Assembly (NCBI RefSeq): GCF_010993985.1 | Contig: NZ_WINH01000028.1 | Location: forward strand, 1-46,937 | Length of the DNA: 46,937 nucleotides | Source of the DNA: Paraferrimonas sp. SM1919 | GTDB lineage: Bacteria; Pseudomonadota; Gammaproteobacteria; Enterobacterales; Shewanellaceae | Direction: 5' to 3' | Made by a program: the position numbers and the translations under genes | In this document: positions 6,693-14,764 of the stretch, piece after piece | Layout: every line of letters begins with the position of its first letter | Numbering within the stretch: position 1 is the first letter of the stretch | The notes under the pieces: generated by a model | The model's database searches: none | The model's input: the letters and a program-made list of their open reading frames with translations, nothing else | Told to the model about the DNA's origin: nothing

Positions 6693-7528
6693 TATGCTGG
6701 CTTTGCTAAAGACGGTTGCTGCTGCAAATGTTTGATCATATTAATTTCATGCTGCAGTTCGTGCATAGGTGGAATATTAAAATCACGCTCTAATAATGTT
6801 GGCTTAAGCCCATGTTTTAAATAAGCGTGTTTTAATAGCTGCCAAACCGGATCTATCACCGCAGAGCCGTGGGTATCCACTTTTAGATCCTCTGCTTCAT
6901 CGTAATGACCTGCAACATGCATTAACTGGATTGCTGCCCTCGGCATAGCATCGATAAACTGATAGGGGTCGTAATGGTGATTAATGCTGTTAACATAAAC
7001 ATTATTCACATCTAATAACAGCCTCGCACCGGATTCTTGCAAAACCGCAAGGGTAAATTCGGCCTCTGTCATTTGACTCGGCATCATTGAATAAAAAGAC
7101 ACATTTTCAAGGATCAACGGCCTTTCAATAATATCTTGTACTTGCTTAACTCTATTGGCCACATGCATGACCGCTTCTTCGGTAAATGGCAATGGCATTA
7201 AGTCATACATATGGCCATTATGGGAACAATAAGAAAGGTGTTCAGAGTAAATGTCAATATTGTGTAACGCCATAAAGCGTTTTATCCCTTTGACAAAGTC
7301 CACATCAAGGGGATCACTGCTACCAATAGATAACGATAAACCATGTAAAGCAAAAGTATGGCGCTCGGTAAGGGCACGAAACTGCTTCTTTAAATGACCC
7401 CCAAGTGTCATCCAATTTTCAGGCGCCACTTCAAAGAAATCGACATTGGGTGGCTGGTTTAAACATTCATCAAGAAATTCTCTTCTTAGGCCTAAACCGG
7501 CACCCTGTAACACATTTTTAGACTTCAT
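6692..7528 (-). CDS. hvfB: HvfB/MNIO multinuclear iron oxidase (DUF692)
   Basis: A 278-residue TIM-barrel enzyme of the DUF692 (MNIO) family, relatives of MbnB. Candidate iron ligands are visible: H62 (FALHGLSLS), E96/H97 (YSEHLSY), E141/N142 (LENVSFY), D173/N175 (LLDVNNVYVN), H204 and H208 (MHVAGHYD), D218/H220 (DTHG) and E247/D249 (LLERDF). Known members oxidise cysteines of a partner peptide to copper-binding heterocycles. It starts 13 bases after hvfA and shares one base with hvfC. The inferred substrate is the EGKC repeat of HvfA. It acts in the cytoplasm before export of the product. Confidence 0.93.
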   Translation of the reverse strand: MKSKNVLQGAGLGLRREFLDECLNQPPNVDFFEVAPENWMTLGGHLKKQFRALTERHTFALHGLSLSIGSSDPLDVDFVKGIKRFMALHNIDIYSEHLSYCSHNGHMYDLMPLPFTEEAVMHVANRVKQVQDIIERPLILENVSFYSMMPSQMTEAEFTLAVLQESGARLLLDVNNVYVNSINHHYDPYQFIDAMPRAAIQLMHVAGHYDEAEDLKVDTHGSAVIDPVWQLLKHAYLKHGLKPTLLERDFNIPPMHELQHEINMIKHLQQQPSLAKPA

Positions 7529-7541
7529 ATGCGTTTAGCTA

Positions 7542-7916
7542 TTATGCAGCGCCACACTTGCCCTCACCGCATTTGCCTTCTTTAGCTTTATCGCCTTTTT
7601 TGCCACCGCATTTGCCTTCGCCGCACTTACCTTCTTTGGCTTTATCGGCTTTTTTGCCACCGCATTTGCCTTCACCGCACTTACCTTCGCCACATTTACC
7701 CTCTTTGGCTTTATCGGCTTTGTCCGCTTTTTTGCCACCGCACTTACCTTCGCCGCACTTACCTTCGCCACACTTGCCTTCTGCAGCAAATGTTTGGTAA
7801 CCCGCCTCTAGTTGAGTAATGTCGGCACCTTGTGCCAATGCTTGGGCTGATAAGCAACTGGCACTTAATACTACTGCGCCTAATGCACCAGCTATTTTTG
7901 TTTTAGAATTAGCCAT
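7542..7916 (-). CDS. hvfA: HvfA-type RiPP precursor with ten EGKC motifs
   Basis: A 124-residue secreted peptide precursor. Residues 1 to about 29 form a signal peptide (AGALGAVVLSASCLSAQALAQ). A short conserved segment follows (ADITQLEAGYQTFAA), then a Cys/Gly/Lys-rich repeat from residue 46 to the end. EGKC occurs at 46, 51, 56, 72, 77, 82, 95, 100, 113 and 118, in blocks of 3, 3, 2 and 2 separated by GKKADKAK linkers. In related Haemophilus HvfA and bufferin systems these cysteines are oxidised by the DUF692 enzyme to groups that bind copper. Start ATG 7916 has AGGAGC upstream. It heads the hvfABC operon. Confidence 0.92.
   Translation of the reverse strand: MANSKTKIAGALGAVVLSASCLSAQALAQGADITQLEAGYQTFAAEGKCGEGKCGEGKCGGKKADKADKAKEGKCGEGKCGEGKCGGKKADKAKEGKCGEGKCGGKKGDKAKEGKCGEGKCGAA
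7548..7781. repeat. Tandem 15-bp coding repeat in hvfA
   Basis: The EGKCG units are 15-bp repeats, joined by near-identical linkers encoding GKKADKAKEG. The third-codon bases vary little, so the tract is prone to slippage or recombination and copy number probably differs between strains. Open frames on the opposite strand or shifted by one across this tract are by-products of the repeat. Confidence 0.8.
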
Positions 7917-7941
7917 AGTTAGCTCCTAAGTTAACAATAGA

Positions 7942-8025
7942 GTGATAATAATCTCACATAATTAACATATAGTATCTATTATTTTTTGCTGTATTTCTAG
8001 AAAATGCACATACTGCTTTGTATGT
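7942..8025. promoter_or_regulatory. hvfA/dusC divergent control region with two inverted repeats
   Basis: The intergenic region between the divergent genes holds GTGATAATAATCTCAC (7942-7957, GTGA/TCAC arms; its left part resembles part of a Fur box) and ACATAC-6-GTATGT (8008-8025). The first is close to the hvfA start, where it would overlap promoter or leader. The second lies mid-region. Either could be an operator for a metal or stress regulator; which protein binds is unknown. Confidence 0.35.
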
Positions 8026-8074
8026 AAATGTATCCAAGCTAAAATCCCTTTCTATTTCATTAATAAGGCTGTAG

Positions 8075-9028
8075 ATGTTACACCTAACTTTAGCCCCTAT
8101 GGAGGGGGTTCTTGATCACCTCATGCGGGATTTACTGACCAGAAGTGGTCAGTACGATTTATGTGTTACCGAGTTTATTCGTGTTATCGACCAGCTTCTG
8201 CCTGAAAGAGTGTTTTATAAACTCTGCCCCGAACTCAAAAATGGTTCTAAGACGCCCTCCGGTACCCCTGTTCGTGTCCAATTATTAGGTCAGCATCCTA
8301 GTTGGATGGCTGAAAATGCTAATGCTGCTATTGAGCTCGGTTCGGATGGCATTGACATTAATTTCGGTTGCCCATCCAAATTAGTGAATGGTTCCAATGG
8401 CGGCGCTGCGTTACTTAAGACGCCTGAAGTTATGTATCAGGTAGTAAAGTCCGTTCGTGAAGCCGTGCCAAAGGACAAAATTGTCAGTGCCAAAATGCGC
8501 TTAGGTTGGGATAGTGCTGAACATTGCTTAGAACTCGCCGACGCCATTTACCAAGCTGGCGCCAATGAAATGGCGGTTCATGGTCGTACCAAAGCTGACG
8601 GTTATAAAGCTGGTACGGTGAAATGGCAGCAAATTGCCAATATTGTAAAGCATGTCAATATTCCTGTTACCGCTAATGGCGACATTATCGATCGAGATTC
8701 TGCCCTTAAATGTCAACAAATCACCGGCACTCATAAATTAATGCTGGGGCGAGGTGCGCTTAACCTGCCTAATCTTGGGGAAGTGATCCGCAATACAAGT
8801 GAGCCCATGAATTGGACGCAAACAGTAGCATTGATGCTGCGCTATTCTGAGCTAGAGATGGAAGGAGATAAAGGTCTGTATTATCCCAACCGTATTAAAC
8901 AATGGTTCTCGTATCTAAAAAGCCAGTACCCGCAAGCAAATGAACTTTTTAGAGAGATTCGCATTTATAAAAAAGCCCCTGAAATTGTTCAGAGGCTAGA
9001 AGCGGCTTTCGAAGCACTCGAGAACTAA
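8075..9028 (+). CDS. dusC: tRNA-dihydrouridine(16) synthase
   Basis: A 317-residue FMN enzyme that reduces U16 in tRNA. The N-terminal LAPMEG, the GSDGIDINFGCPSKLVNGSNGGAALL segment with the catalytic cysteine, KMRLGW, VHGRTKADGYK and VTANGDI are classic Dus features. The early LAPMEGVLDHLMRDLLT and the QLLGQHP segment fit the DusC branch best. The start has no strong Shine-Dalgarno. It is divergent from hvfA and convergent with chrR, which ends three bases inside it (9025-9028 overlap). Confidence 0.93.
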   Translation: MLHLTLAPMEGVLDHLMRDLLTRSGQYDLCVTEFIRVIDQLLPERVFYKLCPELKNGSKTPSGTPVRVQLLGQHPSWMAENANAAIELGSDGIDINFGCPSKLVNGSNGGAALLKTPEVMYQVVKSVREAVPKDKIVSAKMRLGWDSAEHCLELADAIYQAGANEMAVHGRTKADGYKAGTVKWQQIANIVKHVNIPVTANGDIIDRDSALKCQQITGTHKLMLGRGALNLPNLGEVIRNTSEPMNWTQTVALMLRYSELEMEGDKGLYYPNRIKQWFSYLKSQYPQANELFREIRIYKKAPEIVQRLEAAFEALEN

Positions 9029-9711
9029 CCGGCCTTATAGAAAAGGTTGCTAAATGGATTGAGTAACCGCGCGGTTCCAGAAGTGAACTGCAGTGGTGCA
9101 TTAATCACAGACAAACATAAGCAACCTTGTTCTGATACCGGGGTATGGGTATTACTATCGTCCATTAAACTCAGGTCCCCAGCTTTGTATTCATTGATAC
9201 CATCACTAAAACTGCCCTCTAAAACCAGCGTCCATTCTTGGCCTTTGTGGGTATGCTCTGCAACCTTACCGCCTGGCTCGATGTAGAGAAAATCGATTTG
9301 ATAATCTTGGCCGTGTTCTGCGACTTTAGCACGCCAGATTTTTCCAATGGCATTACTCCATGCTTGCTTTTTCGCTACAAGAGGAGCGAGTGCTTTGGGC
9401 AATTTAAAGTCTTGACCACGGTAATCAATGATCGGATGCGGCTTGGGCTGGGGATCCACTTTGGCTGAAGCCATAATGGTCGCTAACATGGCGTCCATTT
9501 CTTGCTTATCCAACATGATTTCGCTGCTACCGTTGCTTTTGCTTTTACTCCCCAATTGGTTGTTAGCTTCCGTTTCGAGCTGATGTTGATACTGATGTCT
9601 ACAGCTACTGCATAGTTCTAAATGAGCTGACACCAAAATGCTATGTACATCGTCTAACTTACCTAAGCTGTATTGATTAATTAACATAGGATCTGGATGC
9701 TTTTTATTCAT
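9025..9711 (-). CDS. chrR: ChrR-type zinc anti-sigma factor (cupin)
   Basis: A 228-residue protein from ATG 9711, which overlaps the sigma gene stop as ATGAATAA; an in-frame TTG six bases upstream is less likely. The N-terminal anti-sigma domain has zinc ligands H5, H30, C34 and C37 (HLELCSSC). The C-terminal cupin has H153, H155, E159 (EHTHKGQEW) and H189. Both sets match the ligands and spacing known for Rhodobacter ChrR. The family holds an ECF sigma factor inactive until singlet oxygen or related stress triggers release. Translational coupling to the sigma gene supports the pairing. Confidence 0.93.
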   Translation of the reverse strand: MNKKHPDPMLINQYSLGKLDDVHSILVSAHLELCSSCRHQYQHQLETEANNQLGSKSKSNGSSEIMLDKQEMDAMLATIMASAKVDPQPKPHPIIDYRGQDFKLPKALAPLVAKKQAWSNAIGKIWRAKVAEHGQDYQIDFLYIEPGGKVAEHTHKGQEWTLVLEGSFSDGINEYKAGDLSLMDDSNTHTPVSEQGCLCLSVINAPLQFTSGTARLLNPFSNLFYKAG

Positions 9712-10342
9712 AACCAAAACTCTCTTTATTTATAATTTGCTCAAGCTTGATCAGGCCGAGCCTAACCCGGCTTTTCACTGTGCCGAGGGGTAAGTTCAAA
9801 TGCTCTGCAACCGCCGCCTGGGACATATCTTGAAGATAGACCAGTTTGATGACTTGCTGTTGCTGCTCAGGAAGTTTACTGAGTTGTTCCAACAAGGAAT
9901 TATTGTCTAAATCTTGTTCTGGGTTCTCTAACTCACCCGCTTGGTATTCCATGAAATCTTCGAAAATGTCATCGGAGCCCACCATGGAAATGCTGCGGCC
10001 CATTTTCCTTCCCATATCAAAACAGATGTTGCGCGCAATGGTATAAACCCATGTGCTGACGTTACCCTTGTCTTGATTATATAAGTGGGCTTTTTGCCAG
10101 ACCATCATCATGGTTTCTTGCAACACTTCTTTGGCTTTATTTTCGTCACCCGTTTGTTTAAACCCAAAGCGGGTTATTTTTTGAGTAAAGTACTCAAAAA
10201 GCTGGGCAAAAGAGTGCTGGCATGATTCATTGGCGACTTTGACCATCCAATTACGTAGTTGAGCGAGTTCGAGTTCTTTGCCACTCAAAGCTGCGTTACT
10301 AGAGTTGGGCTGTATCGCATTTTCGTTGCTCAAAACTTCCAT
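9704..10342 (-). CDS. ECF sigma factor (ChrR-controlled, ECF11-like)
   Basis: A 212-residue group IV sigma factor. Sigma-2 spans about residues 45-115 (FEYFTQKITRFGFKQTGDENKAKEVLQETMMMVW, core-binding and -10 recognition). Sigma-4 spans about 152-203 (LPEQQQQVIKLVYLQDMSQAAVAEHLNLPLGTVKSRVR, a helix-turn-helix that reads the -35). It overlaps chrR by eight bases. Paired with ChrR-type anti-sigmas, such factors drive the singlet-oxygen and lipid-stress response; the divergent operon beginning at 11087 is the likely main target. The GGTGGAG before the ATG is unusually close, so a start a few codons later cannot be ruled out. Confidence 0.93.
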   Translation of the reverse strand: MEVLSNENAIQPNSSNAALSGKELELAQLRNWMVKVANESCQHSFAQLFEYFTQKITRFGFKQTGDENKAKEVLQETMMMVWQKAHLYNQDKGNVSTWVYTIARNICFDMGRKMGRSISMVGSDDIFEDFMEYQAGELENPEQDLDNNSLLEQLSKLPEQQQQVIKLVYLQDMSQAAVAEHLNLPLGTVKSRVRLGLIKLEQIINKESFGYE

Positions 10343-10372
10343 ACTCCACCATTGGTTAACATGTACAATTCC

Positions 10373-10960
10373 TTAATTACGTTTGTTAAGTGTTAACGGA
10401 TCATCTATATGCAGAAATTTGTTTAAATAGTTAGCCACATAAGCAAGTTTGGGTTGTTGCAGCAATAAAACTTTTTGCTCTGCAGCGATAGGCATCCATT
10501 CCAACAGCCTTAACAATAGATATTTATTGGAGAAATCACAACCTTTATACCAGTTACTCAGTTGCGGGTAATCGTTAATTATTTGCTGATATTGGTTGTG
10601 AAGCAATGCTGCCAAATCGGCTTCTATAGTGCTATCCGGCCAAATATTGCAGTCTGAATAATTGGCAATATTTAGACCGTCATCTTTGCGAAAATTTGAG
10701 TGTACTTCTACCATCTGGGTGCCCTCAACAGTGATCCCCAACAAGCCTCCGTCTAGGCGGTTAAAATCGATGACATTCACTTCACAAGCTAGATTTAAGA
10801 TCTCCTTATTGTCTTGGGACAACATCCCCATGAGAAAACTTGGGCTGTTAGAGACATGCTGTTTGACCATATTCAGGTATCTTGGCTCAAAGATTTTTAA
10901 GCTAAGCTTACCTTTTGGGAAAACATGGGCATTTAATGGAAAAATAGGTAACTGTTTCAT
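10373..10960 (-). CDS. LON substrate-binding domain protein
   Basis: About 195 residues from ATG 10960; an in-frame TTG at 10975 lacks a ribosome-binding site. It starts LPIFPLNAHVFPKGKLSLKIFEPRYLNMV, the hallmark of the N-terminal LON domain, but has no ATPase or protease domain. Stand-alone LON-domain proteins are of unknown biochemical role; they may bind misfolded or specific proteins. It is the first gene of the LON-sigma-chrR transcript (30 bases before the sigma gene), which suggests a part in the same stress response, perhaps in anti-sigma turnover. That role is inference. Confidence 0.85.
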   Translation of the reverse strand: MKQLPIFPLNAHVFPKGKLSLKIFEPRYLNMVKQHVSNSPSFLMGMLSQDNKEILNLACEVNVIDFNRLDGGLLGITVEGTQMVEVHSNFRKDDGLNIANYSDCNIWPDSTIEADLAALLHNQYQQIINDYPQLSNWYKGCDFSNKYLLLRLLEWMPIAAEQKVLLLQQPKLAYVANYLNKFLHIDDPLTLNKRN

Positions 10961-11027
10961 GGCATCCGCATTCAAATTATAAAATCACTATTTGCTACGC
11001 ATCTTCAAATAAAATAGATCTATTGGT

Positions 11028-11059
11028 TTGATCTCTTTATAGTGGAACGACGTTATAAG
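11028..11059 (+). promoter_or_regulatory. Candidate ECF promoter of the lipid-stress operon
   Basis: TGATCT (11029-11034), a 16-base spacer, then CGTTATAAG (from 11051). The -35 resembles the TGATC element recognised by RpoE/ChrR-type sigma factors, and CGTTA fits an ECF -10. It lies 28 bases before the ribosome-binding site of the first gene. A weaker similar arrangement on the other strand (AGATCT, 16 bases, CGTAGC) could serve the sigma operon. Confidence 0.5.
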
Positions 11060-11086
11060 GAATATAACTAGAAACAAGGAGTTGTT

Positions 11087-11524
11087 ATGACCATTGCCCA
11101 CAGTAACATGCAAAACTTCATCAGAGTTTTCAGCCAACTGTCTCCACACAATTTAGATACTCTATACCAAGTTTATGATGCAAATCTCACCTTCATAGAC
11201 CCCGCTCACAATATCACCGGTCTAGACAGTTTCCATGACTACATGGTTAAGCTCTATGCCCCTTTAACGGAGTGTTACTTCGACATTCATGACAGTGCAG
11301 CGTTTGGCGATATTGGTTTCATCAGCTGGACTTTGAACTTTACCCACCCCAATTTTAACCAAGGCCGAAAGGTCGTTGTTGAAGGCTGCTCTAAGGTTAA
11401 ATGGTATAACGACAAAATCGTGTATCACCGGGACTACTTTGACCTAGGTGCCATGCTGTACGAAAAATTACCACTGCTTGGCAAGATCATCCACTTCATT
11501 AAAAATAAACTTGGTTCAAATTAA
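11087..11524 (+). CDS. SnoaL/NTF2-like protein, first gene of lipid-stress operon
   Basis: A 145-residue NTF2-fold protein (FSQLSPHNLDTLYQVYDANLTFIDPAHNITGLDSFHDYMVKLYAPL is a SnoaL-like front half). No signal peptide. A strong ribosome-binding site (AAGGAG) precedes ATG 11087. Proteins of this type head ECF11-controlled clusters in many marine gammaproteobacteria, where their reaction is not established; the fold suggests binding or conversion of a small hydrophobic substrate. Ten bases separate it from the FAD oxidoreductase gene. Confidence 0.85.
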   Translation: MTIAHSNMQNFIRVFSQLSPHNLDTLYQVYDANLTFIDPAHNITGLDSFHDYMVKLYAPLTECYFDIHDSAAFGDIGFISWTLNFTHPNFNQGRKVVVEGCSKVKWYNDKIVYHRDYFDLGAMLYEKLPLLGKIIHFIKNKLGSN

Positions 11525-11533
11525 GGAAAAAGA

Positions 11534-12787
11534 ATGAAAATAGCCATCATTGGTAGCGGTATTTCTGCCCTAACCTGCGCCCATTTATTATCAGAACAAC
11601 ACCAAGTAGAAGTGTTTGAGAAAAACCACTACATTGGCGGCCATACTAATACGGTATCAGTTGAGGTTGAAGGTAAAACCCACCGCGTGGATACCGGCTT
11701 TATTGTATTTAACGATCGCACCTACCCTAACTTTTTAAAACTGTTAGACAGAATTGGCTTTCGCCCCAAAGCCTCAGAAATGAGCTTTAGTTGTCGTAAC
11801 GAACTCACTGGGCTTGAATACAATGGCCATAATTTAAATACCTTGTTTTCCCAACGTAAGAATATTTTTTCGCCTAAGTTTTACAAGTTAATTAGCGAGA
11901 TTGTCCGTTTTAACAATCAATCAAAGGCACTGCATTCATCGAACCAAGCTAAGCCGCTCACCTTAGGTGATTTAATCAATGATTATGACTTTTCAGAGCA
12001 CTTTAGTGAGCACTATATTTTGCCTATGGTAGCGGCGATTTGGTCTTGCTCGTTAGAAGACGCTGCCAAGTTCCCTATTGATTTCTTTTTAAACTTTTTC
12101 AGCCACCATGGCTTGTTGAATATTAACGACCGTCCACAATGGTTTGTGCTTGAGGGCGGCTCTAGCAGTTACATTAATGATTTAACTGCGCCTTTTGCTG
12201 ACAACATTCATCTAAATACCGGGGTGCTGGCCATCACTCGCCATGAAAACGGTGTCACCGTGACCACCGAGCATGGCTCGCAAGAGTTTGATGAAGTGGT
12301 ACTGGCTTGCCACAGTGATCAAGCATTAGCCTTGTTATCTGACAAAACCGAAGACGAGCAGACGCTACTTTCTAAAATGAAGTACCAAAGCAATGTTGTG
12401 CAATTGCATCAGGATGAAAGCTTGATGCCTAAGCACAAGTTAAGTTGGGCCAGCTGGAACTTTTTATTAGAAGATAAAGCCGAGCGCTCAACGGATCCTG
12501 CCCTCGTGAGCTATTACATGAATCGCTTACAGGGCTTTAAAGACGCTCCAGACTTTTTTGTTACTTTAAATGGGGCTCACAAAGTCGATAAAGATAAGGT
12601 ACTGCGAGAGTTTATTTATGAGCATCCAGTGATGGATGAAGACATGATCAACACCCAAAAGCAGCGTCAACTGATTTGCGGTAAAAACCATACTCACTTT
12701 GCAGGGGCATACTGGTACAACGGCTTCCATGAAGACGGCGTAAAAAGCGCGCTAGATGTCTGTAAACGCTTTGGAATTAGCCTATGA
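11534..12787 (+). CDS. FAD-dependent amine-oxidase-fold oxidoreductase
   Basis: A 417-residue flavoprotein. The N-terminal dinucleotide motif is IIGSGISALTCAHLL, followed by EKNHYIGGHTNTV, both typical of the amine oxidase/desaturase superfamily. The C-terminal FAD contact is FAGAYWYNGFHEDGVKSAL. Related proteins encoded with DUF1365 and cyclopropane-synthase-like genes act on membrane fatty acids; in Rhodobacter a comparable flavoprotein takes part in making furan fatty acids. Its stop overlaps the DUF1365 start (ATGA). Substrate here is inferred from context. Confidence 0.9.
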   Translation: MKIAIIGSGISALTCAHLLSEQHQVEVFEKNHYIGGHTNTVSVEVEGKTHRVDTGFIVFNDRTYPNFLKLLDRIGFRPKASEMSFSCRNELTGLEYNGHNLNTLFSQRKNIFSPKFYKLISEIVRFNNQSKALHSSNQAKPLTLGDLINDYDFSEHFSEHYILPMVAAIWSCSLEDAAKFPIDFFLNFFSHHGLLNINDRPQWFVLEGGSSSYINDLTAPFADNIHLNTGVLAITRHENGVTVTTEHGSQEFDEVVLACHSDQALALLSDKTEDEQTLLSKMKYQSNVVQLHQDESLMPKHKLSWASWNFLLEDKAERSTDPALVSYYMNRLQGFKDAPDFFVTLNGAHKVDKDKVLREFIYEHPVMDEDMINTQKQRQLICGKNHTHFAGAYWYNGFHEDGVKSALDVCKRFGISL

Positions 12788-13518
12788 GCCTTGCCAAGTT
12801 AGCCATAGGTAAGGTTTTCCATAAACGCTTTGCCCCTAAGGTGCATGCGTTTAGTTACCCTTATTTTATGGTGCAACTGCCGCTAGATGAGCTCGAGCAA
12901 GTCAAACAAACTCACCCTTGGCTGTTTAAGCGTTTTAGTCCGATTAAGTTTAATCGCGATAAATACTTGGGTGACAATCAAAGCCTTGCCAGTGACATAC
13001 GCGCAAGGGCTGGGGTTAAAGATGATGCACAAACCCATCCGGTCACCTTTATCGGGCAGTTAAGCTATTTTGGGATGTACTTTAGCCCGGTTAACTTTTA
13101 TCTGGTTGGGCGTGAAAATTCCCATAGCCATTTAGTAGCCGAGGTATCAAACACGCCCTGGGGTGAGCGTCATCATTATGTTGTCCCCTTGGGCGACAAT
13201 CAAATGCTGACTGAAAAAAATTTTCAGGTTTCCCCTTTTATGAAAACCAGTGGCGATTACCACTGGCAAATGGTTAATGAAGGCGATAAGTTAGCTTTAT
13301 CGATAGAGCTGCACGATCCCGACAAGATATTTGTCGCCAGCATTAATTTGAATAAACAAAATTTGATCTTCTCCAAAACTCTGTCCGTAATGACTCTGAG
13401 TGTTGGAGCCATGTTCTCTACCTTGTTCAAAATATACTGGCAAGCATTAAAACTGGTGCTTAAAGGGATCCCTTTTTTGGGGCATCAAGGACGACACGGT
13501 AACGAAAGCAAGAATTAA
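12784..13518 (+). CDS. DUF1365 protein
   Basis: A 244-residue protein with the DUF1365 signatures RFAPKVHAFSYPYFMVQLPLDEL, FIGQLSYFGMYFSPVNFYLV and WGERHHYVV. Its chemistry is not established, but it is nearly always encoded between an FAD amine-oxidase-like gene and a cyclopropane-synthase-like methyltransferase, as here. It overlaps the preceding gene by four bases, so the two are translationally coupled. It probably belongs to the same lipid-modification pathway. Confidence 0.9.
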   Translation: MSLAKLAIGKVFHKRFAPKVHAFSYPYFMVQLPLDELEQVKQTHPWLFKRFSPIKFNRDKYLGDNQSLASDIRARAGVKDDAQTHPVTFIGQLSYFGMYFSPVNFYLVGRENSHSHLVAEVSNTPWGERHHYVVPLGDNQMLTEKNFQVSPFMKTSGDYHWQMVNEGDKLALSIELHDPDKIFVASINLNKQNLIFSKTLSVMTLSVGAMFSTLFKIYWQALKLVLKGIPFLGHQGRHGNESKN

Positions 13519-13527
13519 GGACATCAC

Positions 13528-14757
13528 ATGTCAAGTAAATCAATTTCTACAAAATCCATAAAAGTAAGTGATTCATTAATAAAACGAATGCTGCTAAAGG
13601 CCCTAGCTAATTTAAGCCGTGGACAGTTATCCCTAATCGACGAAAACAATATCCAATATCATTTTAAAGGTAGTCATGATGGCCATCAGGCATCACTGAC
13701 GATCAGTGATCCTAAGTTCTATTCTAAAGCCTTGATTGGTGGCAGTATTGGACTAGGAGAAAGCTACATCGAAGGTCACTGGCACACCGATAATTTAACT
13801 GAGCTGTTGAGTTTATTTGCAGACAATTTGGAGTGGTTAGACAAACTAGAAGCGCGCTTTGGCTGGTTGCTCATACCGTTTCTAAAGTTCAGCCACTGGC
13901 GTAACCGTAACCACGAAAAACAGTCTAAATCGAACATTTTGGCCCATTACGATTTAGGTAATCACCTCTACACTCAATTTTTGGATGATAGCATGTGCTA
14001 TTCGAGTGGCATTTTTGACGGCCCAGATTGTAGCTTACATCAATCACAGCTCAACAAGATGGCAAGCATCTTGGAGCCACTCGATCTTACCCCACAAAGT
14101 CACTTGATTGAAATTGGCACCGGCTGGGGTGGACTTGCAATCTATGCTGCCCAAACCTATGGCTGTAAGGTGACCACCACAACCATTTCAGATGCTCAAC
14201 ACCAATTTGCCATGGCCAAGGTGAAATCTCTGGGTCTAGAAGACAAAATAACCCTACTGACCAAGGACTACCGTAAACTCGAAGGCCAATACGATGCCCT
14301 AGTGTCTGTTGAAATGATTGAAGCTGTCGGTAAACAGTATATGGATACTTACCTTAAAAAGTGTCAATCATTACTCAAACCTGGAGGCAAGCTGTCAATA
14401 CAAGCCATCACGATTAACTGCAATCGCATGCGCAGCTACCAAAATGGGGTTGATTTTATTCAAAAATACATTTTCCCAGGGGGCTTCTTACCGAGCGTTG
14501 AAATGATTAGCCAACGTCTCTCAAAGCACACGGATCTGCAGTTGCGCGGCATCAAAGATTTCGGTCTGGACTACGGCATCACGCTTGCAAAATGGCGCCA
14601 CAACTTCTTGGCCAATTGGCAACAGATCAGTGAACATGGGTTTGATATGCCGTTCAAACGCTTATGGTTGTTTTATTTAGGCTATTGTGAAGCTGGCTTC
14701 AACACCAAAAAGATCTCTGTGATCCAGTTTAACGCTGAAAACTTGGCGAAAGACTAA
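13528..14757 (+). CDS. Cyclopropane-fatty-acyl-phospholipid synthase-like methyltransferase
   Basis: A 409-residue SAM-dependent methyltransferase of the CFA synthase family. The SAM-binding loop EIGTGWGG is at about 195-202. Upstream is the family motif LAHYDLGNHLYTQFLDDSMCYSSGIF (138-163). SVEMIEAVGKQYMDTY and FIQKYIFPGG complete the fold. It adds a methylene or methyl to double bonds of membrane phospholipid acyl chains. Here it may make cyclopropane or methylated acyl chains that the flavoprotein converts further, for example to furan fatty acids; the sequence does not decide between these. Usual family length. Confidence 0.92.
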   Translation: MSSKSISTKSIKVSDSLIKRMLLKALANLSRGQLSLIDENNIQYHFKGSHDGHQASLTISDPKFYSKALIGGSIGLGESYIEGHWHTDNLTELLSLFADNLEWLDKLEARFGWLLIPFLKFSHWRNRNHEKQSKSNILAHYDLGNHLYTQFLDDSMCYSSGIFDGPDCSLHQSQLNKMASILEPLDLTPQSHLIEIGTGWGGLAIYAAQTYGCKVTTTTISDAQHQFAMAKVKSLGLEDKITLLTKDYRKLEGQYDALVSVEMIEAVGKQYMDTYLKKCQSLLKPGGKLSIQAITINCNRMRSYQNGVDFIQKYIFPGGFLPSVEMISQRLSKHTDLQLRGIKDFGLDYGITLAKWRHNFLANWQQISEHGFDMPFKRLWLFYLGYCEAGFNTKKISVIQFNAENLAKD

Positions 14758-14764
14758 CCCCGCT

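Noticed and set aside
7535..7800. Open frames antisense to and out of frame with hvfA
   Set aside because: They are products of the 15-bp repeat and encode low-complexity sequence; hvfA has the signal peptide and ribosome-binding site.
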